Shown here: in pieces, positions 32,877-40,396 of the stretch | How positions within the stretch are numbered: position 1 is the first letter of the stretch | Layout of the letters: the number at the start of each line of letters is the position of its first letter | NCBI RefSeq assembly: GCF_004345365.1 | Contig: NZ_SLVF01000004.1 | Coordinates: 124,001 to 188,000, forward strand | Source of the DNA: Kribbella sp. VKM Ac-2568 | GTDB lineage: Bacteria > Actinomycetota > Actinomycetes > Propionibacteriales > Kribbellaceae | DNA: 64,000 bases | Direction of reading: 5' to 3' | Made by a program: the position numbers and the translations under genes | The notes under the pieces: generated by a model | Seen by the model: the letters and a program-made list of their open reading frames with translations, nothing else | Database searches by the model: none | What the model was told of the DNA's origin: nothing

Positions 32877-34037
32877 GTGAGCTTCGGGAGCCGGCTGAGG
32901 GAGTACCGCGATCACCGTGGTTGGTCGCTGGCTGACCTGGCTCGGGAGACCCACTACAGCCGGTCTTACCTGTCGAACCTGGAGAACGGACGGAAGGCGC
33001 CGACTGATGACCTGGCCCGAGCGTGCGACGAGGCCTTGCGGGCCAAGGGTGAACTGATCGCCGCTGCGCGAGGTGACACGGTTTCGCAGCTTGACCGAAC
33101 TCCTTGGCAGACGGCTGAGTTGGTTCAGCGGATGCAGGCCAGTGACACGACCAAGAACACGCTGGAGAGCCTCCACTCGACGATCGAGGAGCTCTGCTGC
33201 CAGTACAGCCACCGTGACGCTCTAGAGCTCCGGCAGGAAGCGCAGGGCTGGCTTCAGCATGTCGCCGGATTGCTCCGCCGGCCGGTCGGTCTGCAGGCAC
33301 ACCAGGAACTGCTTGTTGCCGGTGGCTGGCTTGCGCTGCTGGCCGGTTGCGTGGAGTACGACCTGGGCATGCGTACGGCGGCCGAGTCCACCCGGACGGC
33401 GGCGATGCAGCTTGGGCTCGAGGCGGGTCACCCTGAAATCGCAGGCTGGGGACACGAGATGACGGCCTGGTTCGCGCTCACGCAGGGGCGCTTCCGCCAG
33501 GCGGTCGAGGCGGCTCAGAAGGGTCAGGCTGTCGCGCAGACCAGCAGCGTGCACGTCCAGCTGATCGCGCAGGAGGCGAAGGCGAAGGCGCGACTCGGTG
33601 AGTCCGGTCTCCGCCCGCTGCTCGAGAGCGGCAAGGAGATGCTCGAACAACTGCCGTATCCCGGCCGTCCCGACAACCACTTCAAGGTCGACCCGGCAAA
33701 GTGGGACTACTACGCGATGGATGTTCACCGGATCGCTGGAGATGACGAGCAGGCGACTCAGTACGCGCGCGCCGTGATCCGGGACAACATCACGCCGGAT
33801 GGGGTGGAGCTGAGACCGATGAGGGTGTCTGAGTGCCGGATCACCCTTGGCATCGTCGCGGGCCGACGGGGTGATCTGGAGCAGGCCGTCGAGCTCGGGA
33901 GGAGCGGGCTCGAGGGTGATCGGCAGAGCAAGCTGCATCTGCAGATGGTCGGCGGGGAGCTGGATCAGGAGCTGCGTCGCCGGTACCCCGGCGAGGGTCT
34001 GGTGGCCGAGTTCGAGGAGACCCTGCGCGGCCTATGA
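32877..34037 (+). CDS. XRE family regulator with C-terminal TPR-like region
   Basis: A 386-residue regulator. The N-terminal XRE helix-turn-helix is FGSRLREYRDHRGWSLADLA, then HYSRSYLSNLENGRKAPTDD. The remaining 300 residues are helical, TPR-like (GWGHEMTAWFALTQGRFRQA, CRITLGIVAGRRGDLEQAVE), as in actinobacterial regulators that may sense peptides. GTG 32877 is preferred: TAACACT at 32864-32870 fits a -10 that would make the mRNA leaderless from this codon, and the XRE domain starts four residues in. GTG 32859 and ATG 32841 are alternatives. It converges on the 31-residue peptide genes. Confidence 0.85.
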   Translation: MSFGSRLREYRDHRGWSLADLARETHYSRSYLSNLENGRKAPTDDLARACDEALRAKGELIAAARGDTVSQLDRTPWQTAELVQRMQASDTTKNTLESLHSTIEELCCQYSHRDALELRQEAQGWLQHVAGLLRRPVGLQAHQELLVAGGWLALLAGCVEYDLGMRTAAESTRTAAMQLGLEAGHPEIAGWGHEMTAWFALTQGRFRQAVEAAQKGQAVAQTSSVHVQLIAQEAKAKARLGESGLRPLLESGKEMLEQLPYPGRPDNHFKVDPAKWDYYAMDVHRIAGDDEQATQYARAVIRDNITPDGVELRPMRVSECRITLGIVAGRRGDLEQAVELGRSGLEGDRQSKLHLQMVGGELDQELRRRYPGEGLVAEFEETLRGL

Positions 34038-34057
34038 CGCTGCGCAGTACCAGGCGG

Positions 34058-34153
34058 TCAGCGGTCGACGACGGTGGGGACGATGGCTATCAGGATCGTG
34101 ACGAGGATGCCGAGGACGATCGCTGCTGTTCCGAGGATCTGGAGGATTTCCAT
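34058..34153 (-). CDS. 31-residue hydrophobic peptide 1
   Basis: ATG 34153 to TGA 34058 encodes 31 residues: a short MEILQILG head, a single hydrophobic span (about residues 10-25, rich in Ile, Leu and Val) and the tail PTVVDR. It is 21/31 identical to the peptide at 34410-34505, with similarity extending upstream (AAGAC-GG-CC and AGACCGA blocks about 35-55 bases before each ATG). AAGGA lies about 10 bases before the ATG. Paired conservation of the frame argues for a real gene. Function unknown: membrane peptide, small subunit or toxin-like peptide are all possible. Confidence 0.65.
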   Translation of the reverse strand: MEILQILGTAAIVLGILVTILIAIVPTVVDR

Positions 34154-34295
34154 ACTTCAAGAGTCCTTCGGGAAGGCCTGCCGGCCATCGGTCTCCGGGC
34201 CGGTCTTGCGCTCCTCCCGCGGTAGCACCGGCGCGCTCGCAGCTCATACTTCCGTTGCCTGGGGCAACGCCGTGCGGGGACCACGAAAATGCAGC

Positions 34296-34329
34296 ACGCC
34301 CGGCGGACCCAAGTGGGTCTGCCGGGCGT
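34296..34329 (-). terminator. Strong terminator for peptide 2 transcript
   Basis: ACGCCCGGC-G-GACCC (34296-34310) pairs with GGGTC-T-GCCGGGCGT (34315-34329): a 15-pair stem with one non-canonical pair and a four-base loop. On the minus strand it is followed by GCTGCATTTTC, a short T-run, so it fits termination of the minus-strand peptide gene at 34410. A second small hairpin, CGTTGCC-TGG-GGCAACG, lies at 34253-34269. Confidence 0.7.
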
Positions 34330-34409
34330 CGGCATCATCCGGCCGCGCTCGAGCGGATCGGTGGTGCGCTCGAGCGGTCGACGGTGGGATCAGCGGTCGA
34401 TCGGTGGGG

Positions 34410-34505
34410 TCAGCGGTCGACGACGGTGGGGATGATGGCGATCAGGGCGGTGATCAGGACACCGCCGACGATGACGACTGTGCTCAGGATCTGGAGGAGG
34501 CTCAT
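34410..34505 (-). CDS. 31-residue hydrophobic peptide 2
   Basis: ATG 34505 to TGA 34410 encodes 31 residues with head MSLLQILS, one hydrophobic span and the same tail IPTVVDR as peptide 1. Substitutions between the two are conservative (I/L, V/I, A/V), and length is conserved exactly. CCTTGAAGC directly before the ATG matches TCTTGAAGT before peptide 1. No clear Shine-Dalgarno is seen. Both peptides lie on the minus strand between the convergent XRE gene and the monooxygenase 3' end, so they need their own promoters. Confidence 0.65.
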   Translation of the reverse strand: MSLLQILSTVVIVGGVLITALIAIIPTVVDR

Positions 34506-34639
34506 GCTTCAAGGATCCGTCGCCGAGCGGCAGAAATCGTCGGTCTTTGGACCAGTCTTCGTCTCCACCCATAGTCGTACGCCGGCCCGGTCGCCTCCTC
34601 CCGTAGTACTCCGGGAGAACCCCCGGCCGGGGCCAGGGG

Positions 34640-36097
34640 TCAGCTGACGACGACGTAGTCCGAGGGATCCAGGCGGCGGGTGCGGCGCCAGTAGGAGACG
34701 GTGAAGTCGGGCCAGATCGTGGAGTTGCGGCCCTGCGCGTCGAGATACCAGCTGTTGCAGCCGGACTGCCAGACCGTGTCGTCGAGGTCGGCCTGGACGG
34801 TCTGCACGAACCGTTCCTGAGCCTCTTCGCGCACCTCGACCGACGCCGCGTTGCGCCGCCTGAGCAGGTCCAGGGCCTGCATCACGTACCGGACCTGGGC
34901 CTCGATCATGAACACCATCGAGGAATGGCCGAGCGCGGTGTTCGGCCCGACCAGCAGGAACAGGTTGGGGAATCCGGCGACGGCGATCCCGAGGTGGGCG
35001 CCGATGCCGTTACGTTTCCAGGCGTCGCCGAGATCGACGCCGTCGCGGCCGAGGATGCCCATCCTGGTCAGGTTGCCGGAGATCTCGAACCCGGTGCCGA
35101 GCACGATCGTGTCGGCCGGGCGCTCGACGCCGTCGGCGGTGACCACACCTGTCGGCGTCACCCGGGAGATGGGGGTGGTGACCAGGTCGACGTTGGCCCG
35201 CGCGAATGCCGGGTAGTAGTCATTCGATTGGAGGAGCCGCTTGCAGCCGATCTGGTAGTCCGGCGTGAGACGAGCCCGGAGCTCCGGATCGGTGACCTGC
35301 CTGCGGAGATGCCACTTGGCCTGCAGTTCGAGGCCCTTCATCAGCTTGGGGGTGCCGGCGAAGCCCACACCGCGAGCCTCCAAACCCCAGAAGATGACGT
35401 CCCGGATCGCCCGTTGTCCCGCCGGGAAGCGCGCGTGCAGGGCGCGCTCGCGCGGGCCGATCGCCCGGTCCGGCTTCGGCGTGATCCAGGGCGCCGTGCG
35501 CTGGTAGACGTCGAGCTGCGCGGCCTGCTCGGCGACCCGCGGTACGAACTGGATCGCCGAAGCGCCCGTGCCGATCACCGCGACGCGCTTGCCGGTGAGG
35601 TCGTGGTCGTGGTCCCACTGCGACGAGTGGAACGCCGTGCCGCTGAACGAGTCGAGCCCCGCGATATCCGGGAACTTGGGCTGGTGCAGATTGCCCACGC
35701 CGGCCACGAGCGCCTGCGCGTCGAGGGTCTCGGTGCCGTTGATCGTGACGGTCCACCGGCCGGTCGCCTCGTCGTACGCGGCCTCCGTGACCTCGGCGCC
35801 GTACCGGATCTTGTCGGCGATCCCGTACTTCGTCGCGCAGTGCTTCAGGTAGGCGAGGATCTCGTCCCAGGGCGCGAACATCCGGGTCCAGCGCGGGTTC
35901 TGCTCGAACGAGAACGAGTACAGGTACGACGGGACGTCGCAGGCGCAACCGGGGTAGGTGTTGTCCCGCCAGGTGCCGCCGAGCTCGTCGGCCTTCTCCA
36001 GGATGACGAAGTCCTCGCATCCAGCCTGCCGCAGCTTGATCCCCATGCAGAGCCCGGCGAACCCGGACCCGACGATCGCGACCTCGGTCTGTCCCAT
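34640..36097 (-). CDS. Flavin-dependent monooxygenase (Baeyer-Villiger type)
   Basis: A 485-residue FAD- and NADPH-dependent monooxygenase. The first Rossmann motif is VGSGFAGLCMG (residues 9-19), the Baeyer-Villiger fingerprint FxGxxxHxxxW appears as FSGTAFHSSQWDHD (151-164), and the NADPH fold is VIGTGASAIQF (174 on). GGTWRDNTYPGCACDVPSYL is the conserved active-site block. The final residue of the fingerprint is D rather than P, as in many type I enzymes. It starts 33 bases after the LarA-like gene stop on the same strand and may share a transcript with it. The substrate (ketone or sulphide) is unknown. Confidence 0.9.
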   Translation of the reverse strand: MGQTEVAIVGSGFAGLCMGIKLRQAGCEDFVILEKADELGGTWRDNTYPGCACDVPSYLYSFSFEQNPRWTRMFAPWDEILAYLKHCATKYGIADKIRYGAEVTEAAYDEATGRWTVTINGTETLDAQALVAGVGNLHQPKFPDIAGLDSFSGTAFHSSQWDHDHDLTGKRVAVIGTGASAIQFVPRVAEQAAQLDVYQRTAPWITPKPDRAIGPRERALHARFPAGQRAIRDVIFWGLEARGVGFAGTPKLMKGLELQAKWHLRRQVTDPELRARLTPDYQIGCKRLLQSNDYYPAFARANVDLVTTPISRVTPTGVVTADGVERPADTIVLGTGFEISGNLTRMGILGRDGVDLGDAWKRNGIGAHLGIAVAGFPNLFLLVGPNTALGHSSMVFMIEAQVRYVMQALDLLRRRNAASVEVREEAQERFVQTVQADLDDTVWQSGCNSWYLDAQGRNSTIWPDFTVSYWRRTRRLDPSDYVVVS

Positions 36098-36129
36098 GCG
36101 GGGAAGGTTACCGGCGAGTCACGTCAATG

Positions 36130-37380
36130 TCAGCGGAGCCGGTGCAGGATCTCGCCGGCGTTCGGCAGCACCAGGGTCTCGGGATCGTTCTCGTACTGCG
36201 TGAGGTCGATGCTCGCGGGGTCCAGATAGCCCAGGTTCGCCCGGCGGACCACGTCCTCGGGGATGCCGGTGGCCAGGGTGACGTCGACGCGGCATCGCTC
36301 GCCGTTCACCGGGTCCCAGGTGCCTGCGCCGCGGAGATGGGTGGAGTGCGCGAGGACTCCCCAGTGGGCGTCGCGGAACTGGTCCCACTGGCCGAGGAAG
36401 TAGTCGCGACAGTGGTACCCGATCTGCTCGATCTCCGGGTGCATCGCGGCCAACTGGGTCACGTGCGGCGCGTAGAGGATGACCTCGCCGCCGTCGGCCA
36501 CGATCGGCTCGACCTTGTAGAAGCCTTTCGCCGCGGTCCAGACGTCCTGGTAGCGGGACGGCATCAGCGAGACGACCCGGCGTACCGGTTTGTCGAGGTA
36601 GCGGATGTGGGTCTCGGCGGAGACGGCGGACGCCGCTTGCCAGGAGGAGACGGTGTCGCCGAAGGCCACCGCGTGCAGGGCGTTCGTGCCGCTCTGGGCG
36701 ACGACGCTGAGCGCGAGTTTCTCCGCCGGGATCAGCGAGGCGGCTTCGTCGATCAACGCGCGCACGGGGGTGTTGCCCGGCGTGCCGATGATGCCCGCGC
36801 TGGTGATCAGGGCGCCGAGCCAGTGGGACAGGTCGATGACCTCCTGGCCGGCGACTCCGGGGAAGAAGTACTTGTTGCCGCCCGAGAAGCCCACGACCTC
36901 ATGCGGGAACACCGGGCCGACGACGAGGGCGACGTCGTGCTCGACCACGGCGCGGTTGAGCCTCACGGTGACCGCCTCGTGCAGCAGGCCGCCGGAGATC
37001 TCACCGACCCGGTCCGCGCTGATCGTGCCGAGGTCGACGAACGTGTCTTCCTTCCACCATTCGTGGTTGAGCACTGTGACCCCGTCGTACGAACCGCCGA
37101 GGTGGGACGTCAGCTGGGCCGGCGTCATCTCCGCATGGGTGCCCAGGGCAACGAGTATGGTCAGTCGGCTGACCCTTCCGGTCAGAGCGCCGCGCACCGC
37201 TGTCAGCAGCAGCGGCAACGGGCAACTCCGGGTCGCGTCGGGTACGATCACGCAGACGCTCTTCCCGTCGAGCCCGGCCTTCGCCAGTGACTCGTGGATG
37301 AACCCGGTGACCTCGTCCTCGCCGAGCACCTGCCCGGCGCCACCGAGTACCGCGACCGGCCGCACGTCTACACCACTCAT
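36130..37380 (-). CDS. LarA-like (nickel-pincer racemase superfamily) protein
   Basis: A 416-residue protein of the lactate racemase N-terminal domain family. VCVIVPDATRSCPLPLLLTA is the conserved DxTR block, VALGTHAEMT contains the catalytic-type His, LNHEWWKEDTF the second His region, and GPVFPHEVVGFSGGNKYFFP the loop whose Lys anchors the nickel-pincer cofactor in LarA. No larB, larC or larE (cofactor synthesis) genes are in the window. ATG 37380 is chosen; the open frame upstream overlaps the methyltransferase. Ten bases separate it from the upstream methyltransferase, so the two are co-transcribed. The substrate may be a 2-hydroxy acid other than lactate. Confidence 0.85.
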   Translation of the reverse strand: MSGVDVRPVAVLGGAGQVLGEDEVTGFIHESLAKAGLDGKSVCVIVPDATRSCPLPLLLTAVRGALTGRVSRLTILVALGTHAEMTPAQLTSHLGGSYDGVTVLNHEWWKEDTFVDLGTISADRVGEISGGLLHEAVTVRLNRAVVEHDVALVVGPVFPHEVVGFSGGNKYFFPGVAGQEVIDLSHWLGALITSAGIIGTPGNTPVRALIDEAASLIPAEKLALSVVAQSGTNALHAVAFGDTVSSWQAASAVSAETHIRYLDKPVRRVVSLMPSRYQDVWTAAKGFYKVEPIVADGGEVILYAPHVTQLAAMHPEIEQIGYHCRDYFLGQWDQFRDAHWGVLAHSTHLRGAGTWDPVNGERCRVDVTLATGIPEDVVRRANLGYLDPASIDLTQYENDPETLVLPNAGEILHRLR

Positions 37381-37390
37381 ACAGTGAACC

Positions 37391-37993
37391 CTAGCTGGCA
37401 AGCGGTTGCCGCTGGAATCGCATCCACTGCGCGGAGAGTTTGGAGAGCCGGTCCGGCAGTACGGCGGGCTCGGTGTCGGTGAGCTTCCAGTCCGCGAAGA
37501 GCCGCTCCACCTTGTCCGGATCGATGCCGTTGGGCATGCCGCGTCCGGTCGCGCCGGTAAAGGCGAACAGCAGCAGTGCCGCATCGGAGTCCGCGACCAC
37601 CGCGGACTGTCGCGCGTAGGCGGCCTGCTGGTCCGGGGTGAGGCTGTGGAAGCAGCCGAAATCCATCAGGAGCCCGTAGCCGGTCCCCGCCACCGCGGAC
37701 ATCTCGGTCGCGTCGCCGACCTCGAACCGGATGTTGACTCCGGCGGCATCGGCCCGCTTGCGTGCCTGCTTGATCGCCCGCGGCACGAAGTCGATCCCCG
37801 TCACCTGCCAGCCGCGCCGGGCGAGTTCGATCGAGTGACCACCCCGGCCGCACCCGATGTCGAGCGCCTTCTTCGCCGGGCCGCCGCTGTCGTCCTCACG
37901 CTCCAGCAGCCGTTCGATCTGCGCGGCGCCGAGCTCCCCGGTCTGCTCCCACGGGGTGAATCCGACCAGGTAAAGCACCTTCCACACGTTCAT
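37391..37993 (-). CDS. Class I SAM-dependent methyltransferase
   Basis: A 200-residue methyltransferase. ALDIGCGRGGHSIELARRGW is motif I, VTGIDFVPRAIKQARKRA post-I, and the Thiopurine/TehB-like small-molecule type follows (LLMDFGCFHSLTPDQQAAYA). The N-terminal NVWKVLYLVGFTPWEQ segment matches small actinobacterial methyltransferases. It is the first gene of a minus-strand run with the LarA-like protein and monooxygenase, 10 bases upstream of the former. Upstream, CTATCGAATATAG (near 38016-38028) is a small dyad that could be an operator for the TetR protein encoded next to it. Substrate unknown. Confidence 0.87.
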   Translation of the reverse strand: MNVWKVLYLVGFTPWEQTGELGAAQIERLLEREDDSGGPAKKALDIGCGRGGHSIELARRGWQVTGIDFVPRAIKQARKRADAAGVNIRFEVGDATEMSAVAGTGYGLLMDFGCFHSLTPDQQAAYARQSAVVADSDAALLLFAFTGATGRGMPNGIDPDKVERLFADWKLTDTEPAVLPDRLSKLSAQWMRFQRQPLAS

Positions 37994-38047
37994 GAGCGAG
38001 TCCCCCTATATTCGATAGAGTGAGACTCCTCCTAAATCGCGCCGGCC

Positions 38048-38110
38048 GTCAAGACCTCAGCTCGTCAAGACCTCAGCAGGTCAAGGCTTCAGCAGGTCAC
38101 GGCTGAGCAG
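38048..38110 (-). repeat. 16 bp tandem repeats across the tetR 3' end
   Basis: Units starting at 38048, 38064 and 38080 (GTCAAGAC-CTCAGC type), with a more diverged fourth at 38096, run head to tail through the TetR stop codon (38081-38083). The C-terminus of the regulator has thus been shaped by slippage-type duplication. Confidence 0.6.
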
Positions 38111-38755
38111 GTCGGCGAACCAGGCTTCCCAGGCGGCCGGCGACCAGCCGTGGTCGCGAACCAGCATCCGGTAGAGCTCGTGGTCCATCAGCGTAGAGAT
38201 GATGTCCGCCACCGCCGGTACGTCGAGGTCGGTGCGGAGGTGGCCCGTCTCGAAGAGATGTTGCGCGAACTGGCCCTGGCCGAAGCGGCGCTGCTCGAGC
38301 ATGGTCCGCCAGAGGTCGGCGATGTCCGGGTCGGAGCCCGCCGCGGCGCGCAGGGCCGAGAGCACGTCGACCGTGCGTTCGTGGACCTCGCGCAGGTGCT
38401 CGGCGAAGATCCTGAACTTCTCCAGCACGTCCGGTGTGGCCTGGATCCGTTGTACGAAAGGCTGTTCGATCACCGGGACCGGCTCGTCGTTGCCGGCGAT
38501 CCTGGTGTCGACCAGTTCCTTGAGGATCGCCCGTTTGGTACCGAACGCGGAGTACACGGTCTGCGGTGCGACCGCGGCGGCCGCGGCGATCTCGGTGATG
38601 GTGGTGGCGGCGTAGCCGGAGGTGGTGAAGAGGTCCTCGGCCGCGCTGAGAATCCGCAACCGGGTCTGCCGGGCCCCCTCCTGCCGACGGGTGCCGTCGT
38701 ACCGGCGGCGATCGGTCGAGGGCGTCAGCGGGCGTTCCGGGGCCGACCCTGTCAT
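38081..38755 (-). CDS. TetR family transcriptional regulator
   Basis: A 224-residue regulator. The helix-turn-helix is RILSAAEDLFTTSGYAATTI, then EIAAAAAVAPQTVYSAFGTK. The C-terminal domain has no recognisable ligand signature. ATG 38755 gives the usual short basic N-terminus; the frame upstream to 38896 has no ribosome site and overlaps the divergent promoter region. It is divergent from the FAD-oxidase pair (start 38941) and upstream of the methyltransferase-LarA-monooxygenase run on its own strand; either could be its target. A tandem repeat spans its stop. Confidence 0.9.
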   Translation of the reverse strand: MTGSAPERPLTPSTDRRRYDGTRRQEGARQTRLRILSAAEDLFTTSGYAATTITEIAAAAAVAPQTVYSAFGTKRAILKELVDTRIAGNDEPVPVIEQPFVQRIQATPDVLEKFRIFAEHLREVHERTVDVLSALRAAAGSDPDIADLWRTMLEQRRFGQGQFAQHLFETGHLRTDLDVPAVADIISTLMDHELYRMLVRDHGWSPAAWEAWFADLLSRDLLKP

Positions 38756-38866
38756 GTCGGGCAGTCTAGAGGGCGGCGACGAGAAGTCAGGGCGGACGAG
38801 CGGTGATCGCGTGAAAACCCTTGGTAGGCAAGGGATTCGCGTGATCGTGCGGTAAGCGGAAAGGCG

Positions 38867-38896
38867 TTGACCGGTCCGCCGCAGAAGGAGCAGCAT
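38867..38896 (+). promoter_or_regulatory. Promoter of FAD oxidase 1
   Basis: TTGACC (38867-38872, preceded by GCG) and CAGCAT (38891-38896) are spaced 18 bases apart. The same GCGTTGACC and GCAGCAT pair recurs upstream of the second oxidase at 40326-40354, which argues that both hexamers matter. Confidence 0.55.
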
Positions 38897-38940
38897 CGGG
38901 CTTGTCCACTGGGGAACGGCTATGCAAGGGGGAGTTCCCG

Positions 38941-40305
38941 ATGTCTGACACGATGCAACGGCCTGTCGGGTTCCAAGGGGGAGTACTGCGCCCGGGCGAC
39001 TCGTCGTACGACGAGGCCAGGACCGTGTTCAACTCGATGATCGACAAACGGCCCGGGATGATCGCGCAGTGCGAGTCCGCGGCCGACGTCGCGGCGGCGG
39101 TGCGCTACGGGGTCACGGAGGGGTTGGAGATCGCCGTCCGCGGTGGCGGCCACAGCGTCGCCGGCGCCGGGGTGACGGACGGCGGCATCGTCGTCGACCT
39201 GCGCAAGCTGAGGAAGGTCCAGGTCGATCCGGACGCCAGGATCGCCCGGGTCGAGGGCGGGGCCACCTGGGCAGATCTCGACGGCGCCTGTCAGCCGTAC
39301 AACCTGGCCACCACGGGCGGTCGCGTGTCGACCACGGGTGTCGCCGGCCTCACGCTCGGTGGCGGTTCGGGGTGGCTGGAAAGGAAGTTCGGGCTTGCCT
39401 GCGACAGCCTGGTGTCGGTGGAACTGGTCACCGCCGCGGGCGAGACGGTGATCGCGGACGAGAACCAGAACACCGAGTTGTTCTGGGCGCTGCACGGTGG
39501 CGGCGGCAACTTCGGGGTGGCGACCGCGCTCACGTTCCGGCTGCGGCCGTTGCCGACGGTGACGCTCGCGATCCTGTTCTGGCCGGCCGAGTCCGGACCT
39601 GAGGTCATCCGTGCGTACCGCGACCTGATGGACGCCGATGCGCCGGAGGAGTTGGGCGGCGGCGTGATCTACCTGACCGGGCCGCCGGAGGAGTTCGTGC
39701 CGCAGCACCTGCAGGGTGAGCGGCTCGTAGGGGCGGCGGCCTTCTACGCGGGAACGGAGGCGGAGACACGCGAGGCATTCGCGCCGATGTTCGCCCTCGC
39801 GCCGGAAGGGCAGATGGTCGCCGAGATGCCGTACGCCGCCGCGCAGTCGGCACTCGACGATCCACCAGGGTTCCGCAACTACTGGTCCGCTGAGCACCTG
39901 AGCGAGTTCCCGGACAAAGCGGTGAAGGCCTTCTGCGACCGCGCGGCGGACATGCCGCACCCGTCCCCGTCCCAGCAACTGGTGGCGCCCTGGGGTGGAG
40001 CGGTGGCGCGCGATGCCGACAAGTGGCCGCTGCCGCACCGCCAGGCCGACTGGGTGATCCATCCGTTCGGGTTGTGGAGCGACGCGGCGGAGGATGCCGC
40101 CGGCATCCGTTGGGCTCGCGACCTGTGCACGGACATGAAGCCGTGGGCAACGGGTGCCGTCTACCTGAACTTCATCGGCGACGAGGGGCACGATCGGGTG
40201 GTGGCCGGGTTCGGCAAGGAGAACTACGACCGGATGGCTCAGGTCAAGCGCGAATTCGACCCGGGCAACGTGTTCCACCTGAACCAGAACATCCGCCCGG
40301 CCTGA
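38941..40305 (+). CDS. FAD-linked oxidase (berberine-bridge-enzyme-like), copy 1
   Basis: A 454-residue oxidase with the FAD_binding_4 domain (residues 38-175) and a C-terminal BBE domain (YDRMAQVKREFDPGNVFHLN). H71 in AVRGGGHSVAG is the probable covalent FAD attachment. The second, cysteinyl link of bicovalent relatives is absent: the block reads ATTGGRVSTTGVAGLTLGGG without Cys. GGGGGAG lies 6 bases before ATG 38941. Such enzymes oxidise sugars, alcohols or secondary metabolites with oxygen. It is followed 91 bases later by a close paralogue with its own promoter. Confidence 0.92.
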   Translation: MSDTMQRPVGFQGGVLRPGDSSYDEARTVFNSMIDKRPGMIAQCESAADVAAAVRYGVTEGLEIAVRGGGHSVAGAGVTDGGIVVDLRKLRKVQVDPDARIARVEGGATWADLDGACQPYNLATTGGRVSTTGVAGLTLGGGSGWLERKFGLACDSLVSVELVTAAGETVIADENQNTELFWALHGGGGNFGVATALTFRLRPLPTVTLAILFWPAESGPEVIRAYRDLMDADAPEELGGGVIYLTGPPEEFVPQHLQGERLVGAAAFYAGTEAETREAFAPMFALAPEGQMVAEMPYAAAQSALDDPPGFRNYWSAEHLSEFPDKAVKAFCDRAADMPHPSPSQQLVAPWGGAVARDADKWPLPHRQADWVIHPFGLWSDAAEDAAGIRWARDLCTDMKPWATGAVYLNFIGDEGHDRVVAGFGKENYDRMAQVKREFDPGNVFHLNQNIRPA

Positions 40306-40325
40306 GCGGGACTTCCCCCGAAGCG

Positions 40326-40354
40326 TTGACCGAACAGGGGTGGCAGGGCAGCAT
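40326..40354 (+). promoter_or_regulatory. Promoter of FAD oxidase 2
   Basis: TTGACC (40326-40331) and CAGCAT (40349-40354) with a 17-base spacer duplicate the promoter of the first copy. The second gene can therefore be expressed on its own as well as by read-through. Confidence 0.55.
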
Positions 40355-40396
40355 GCGGCCTGTCACTGGGGGAGCGGCGGCACGAGGGGGAGTTCC

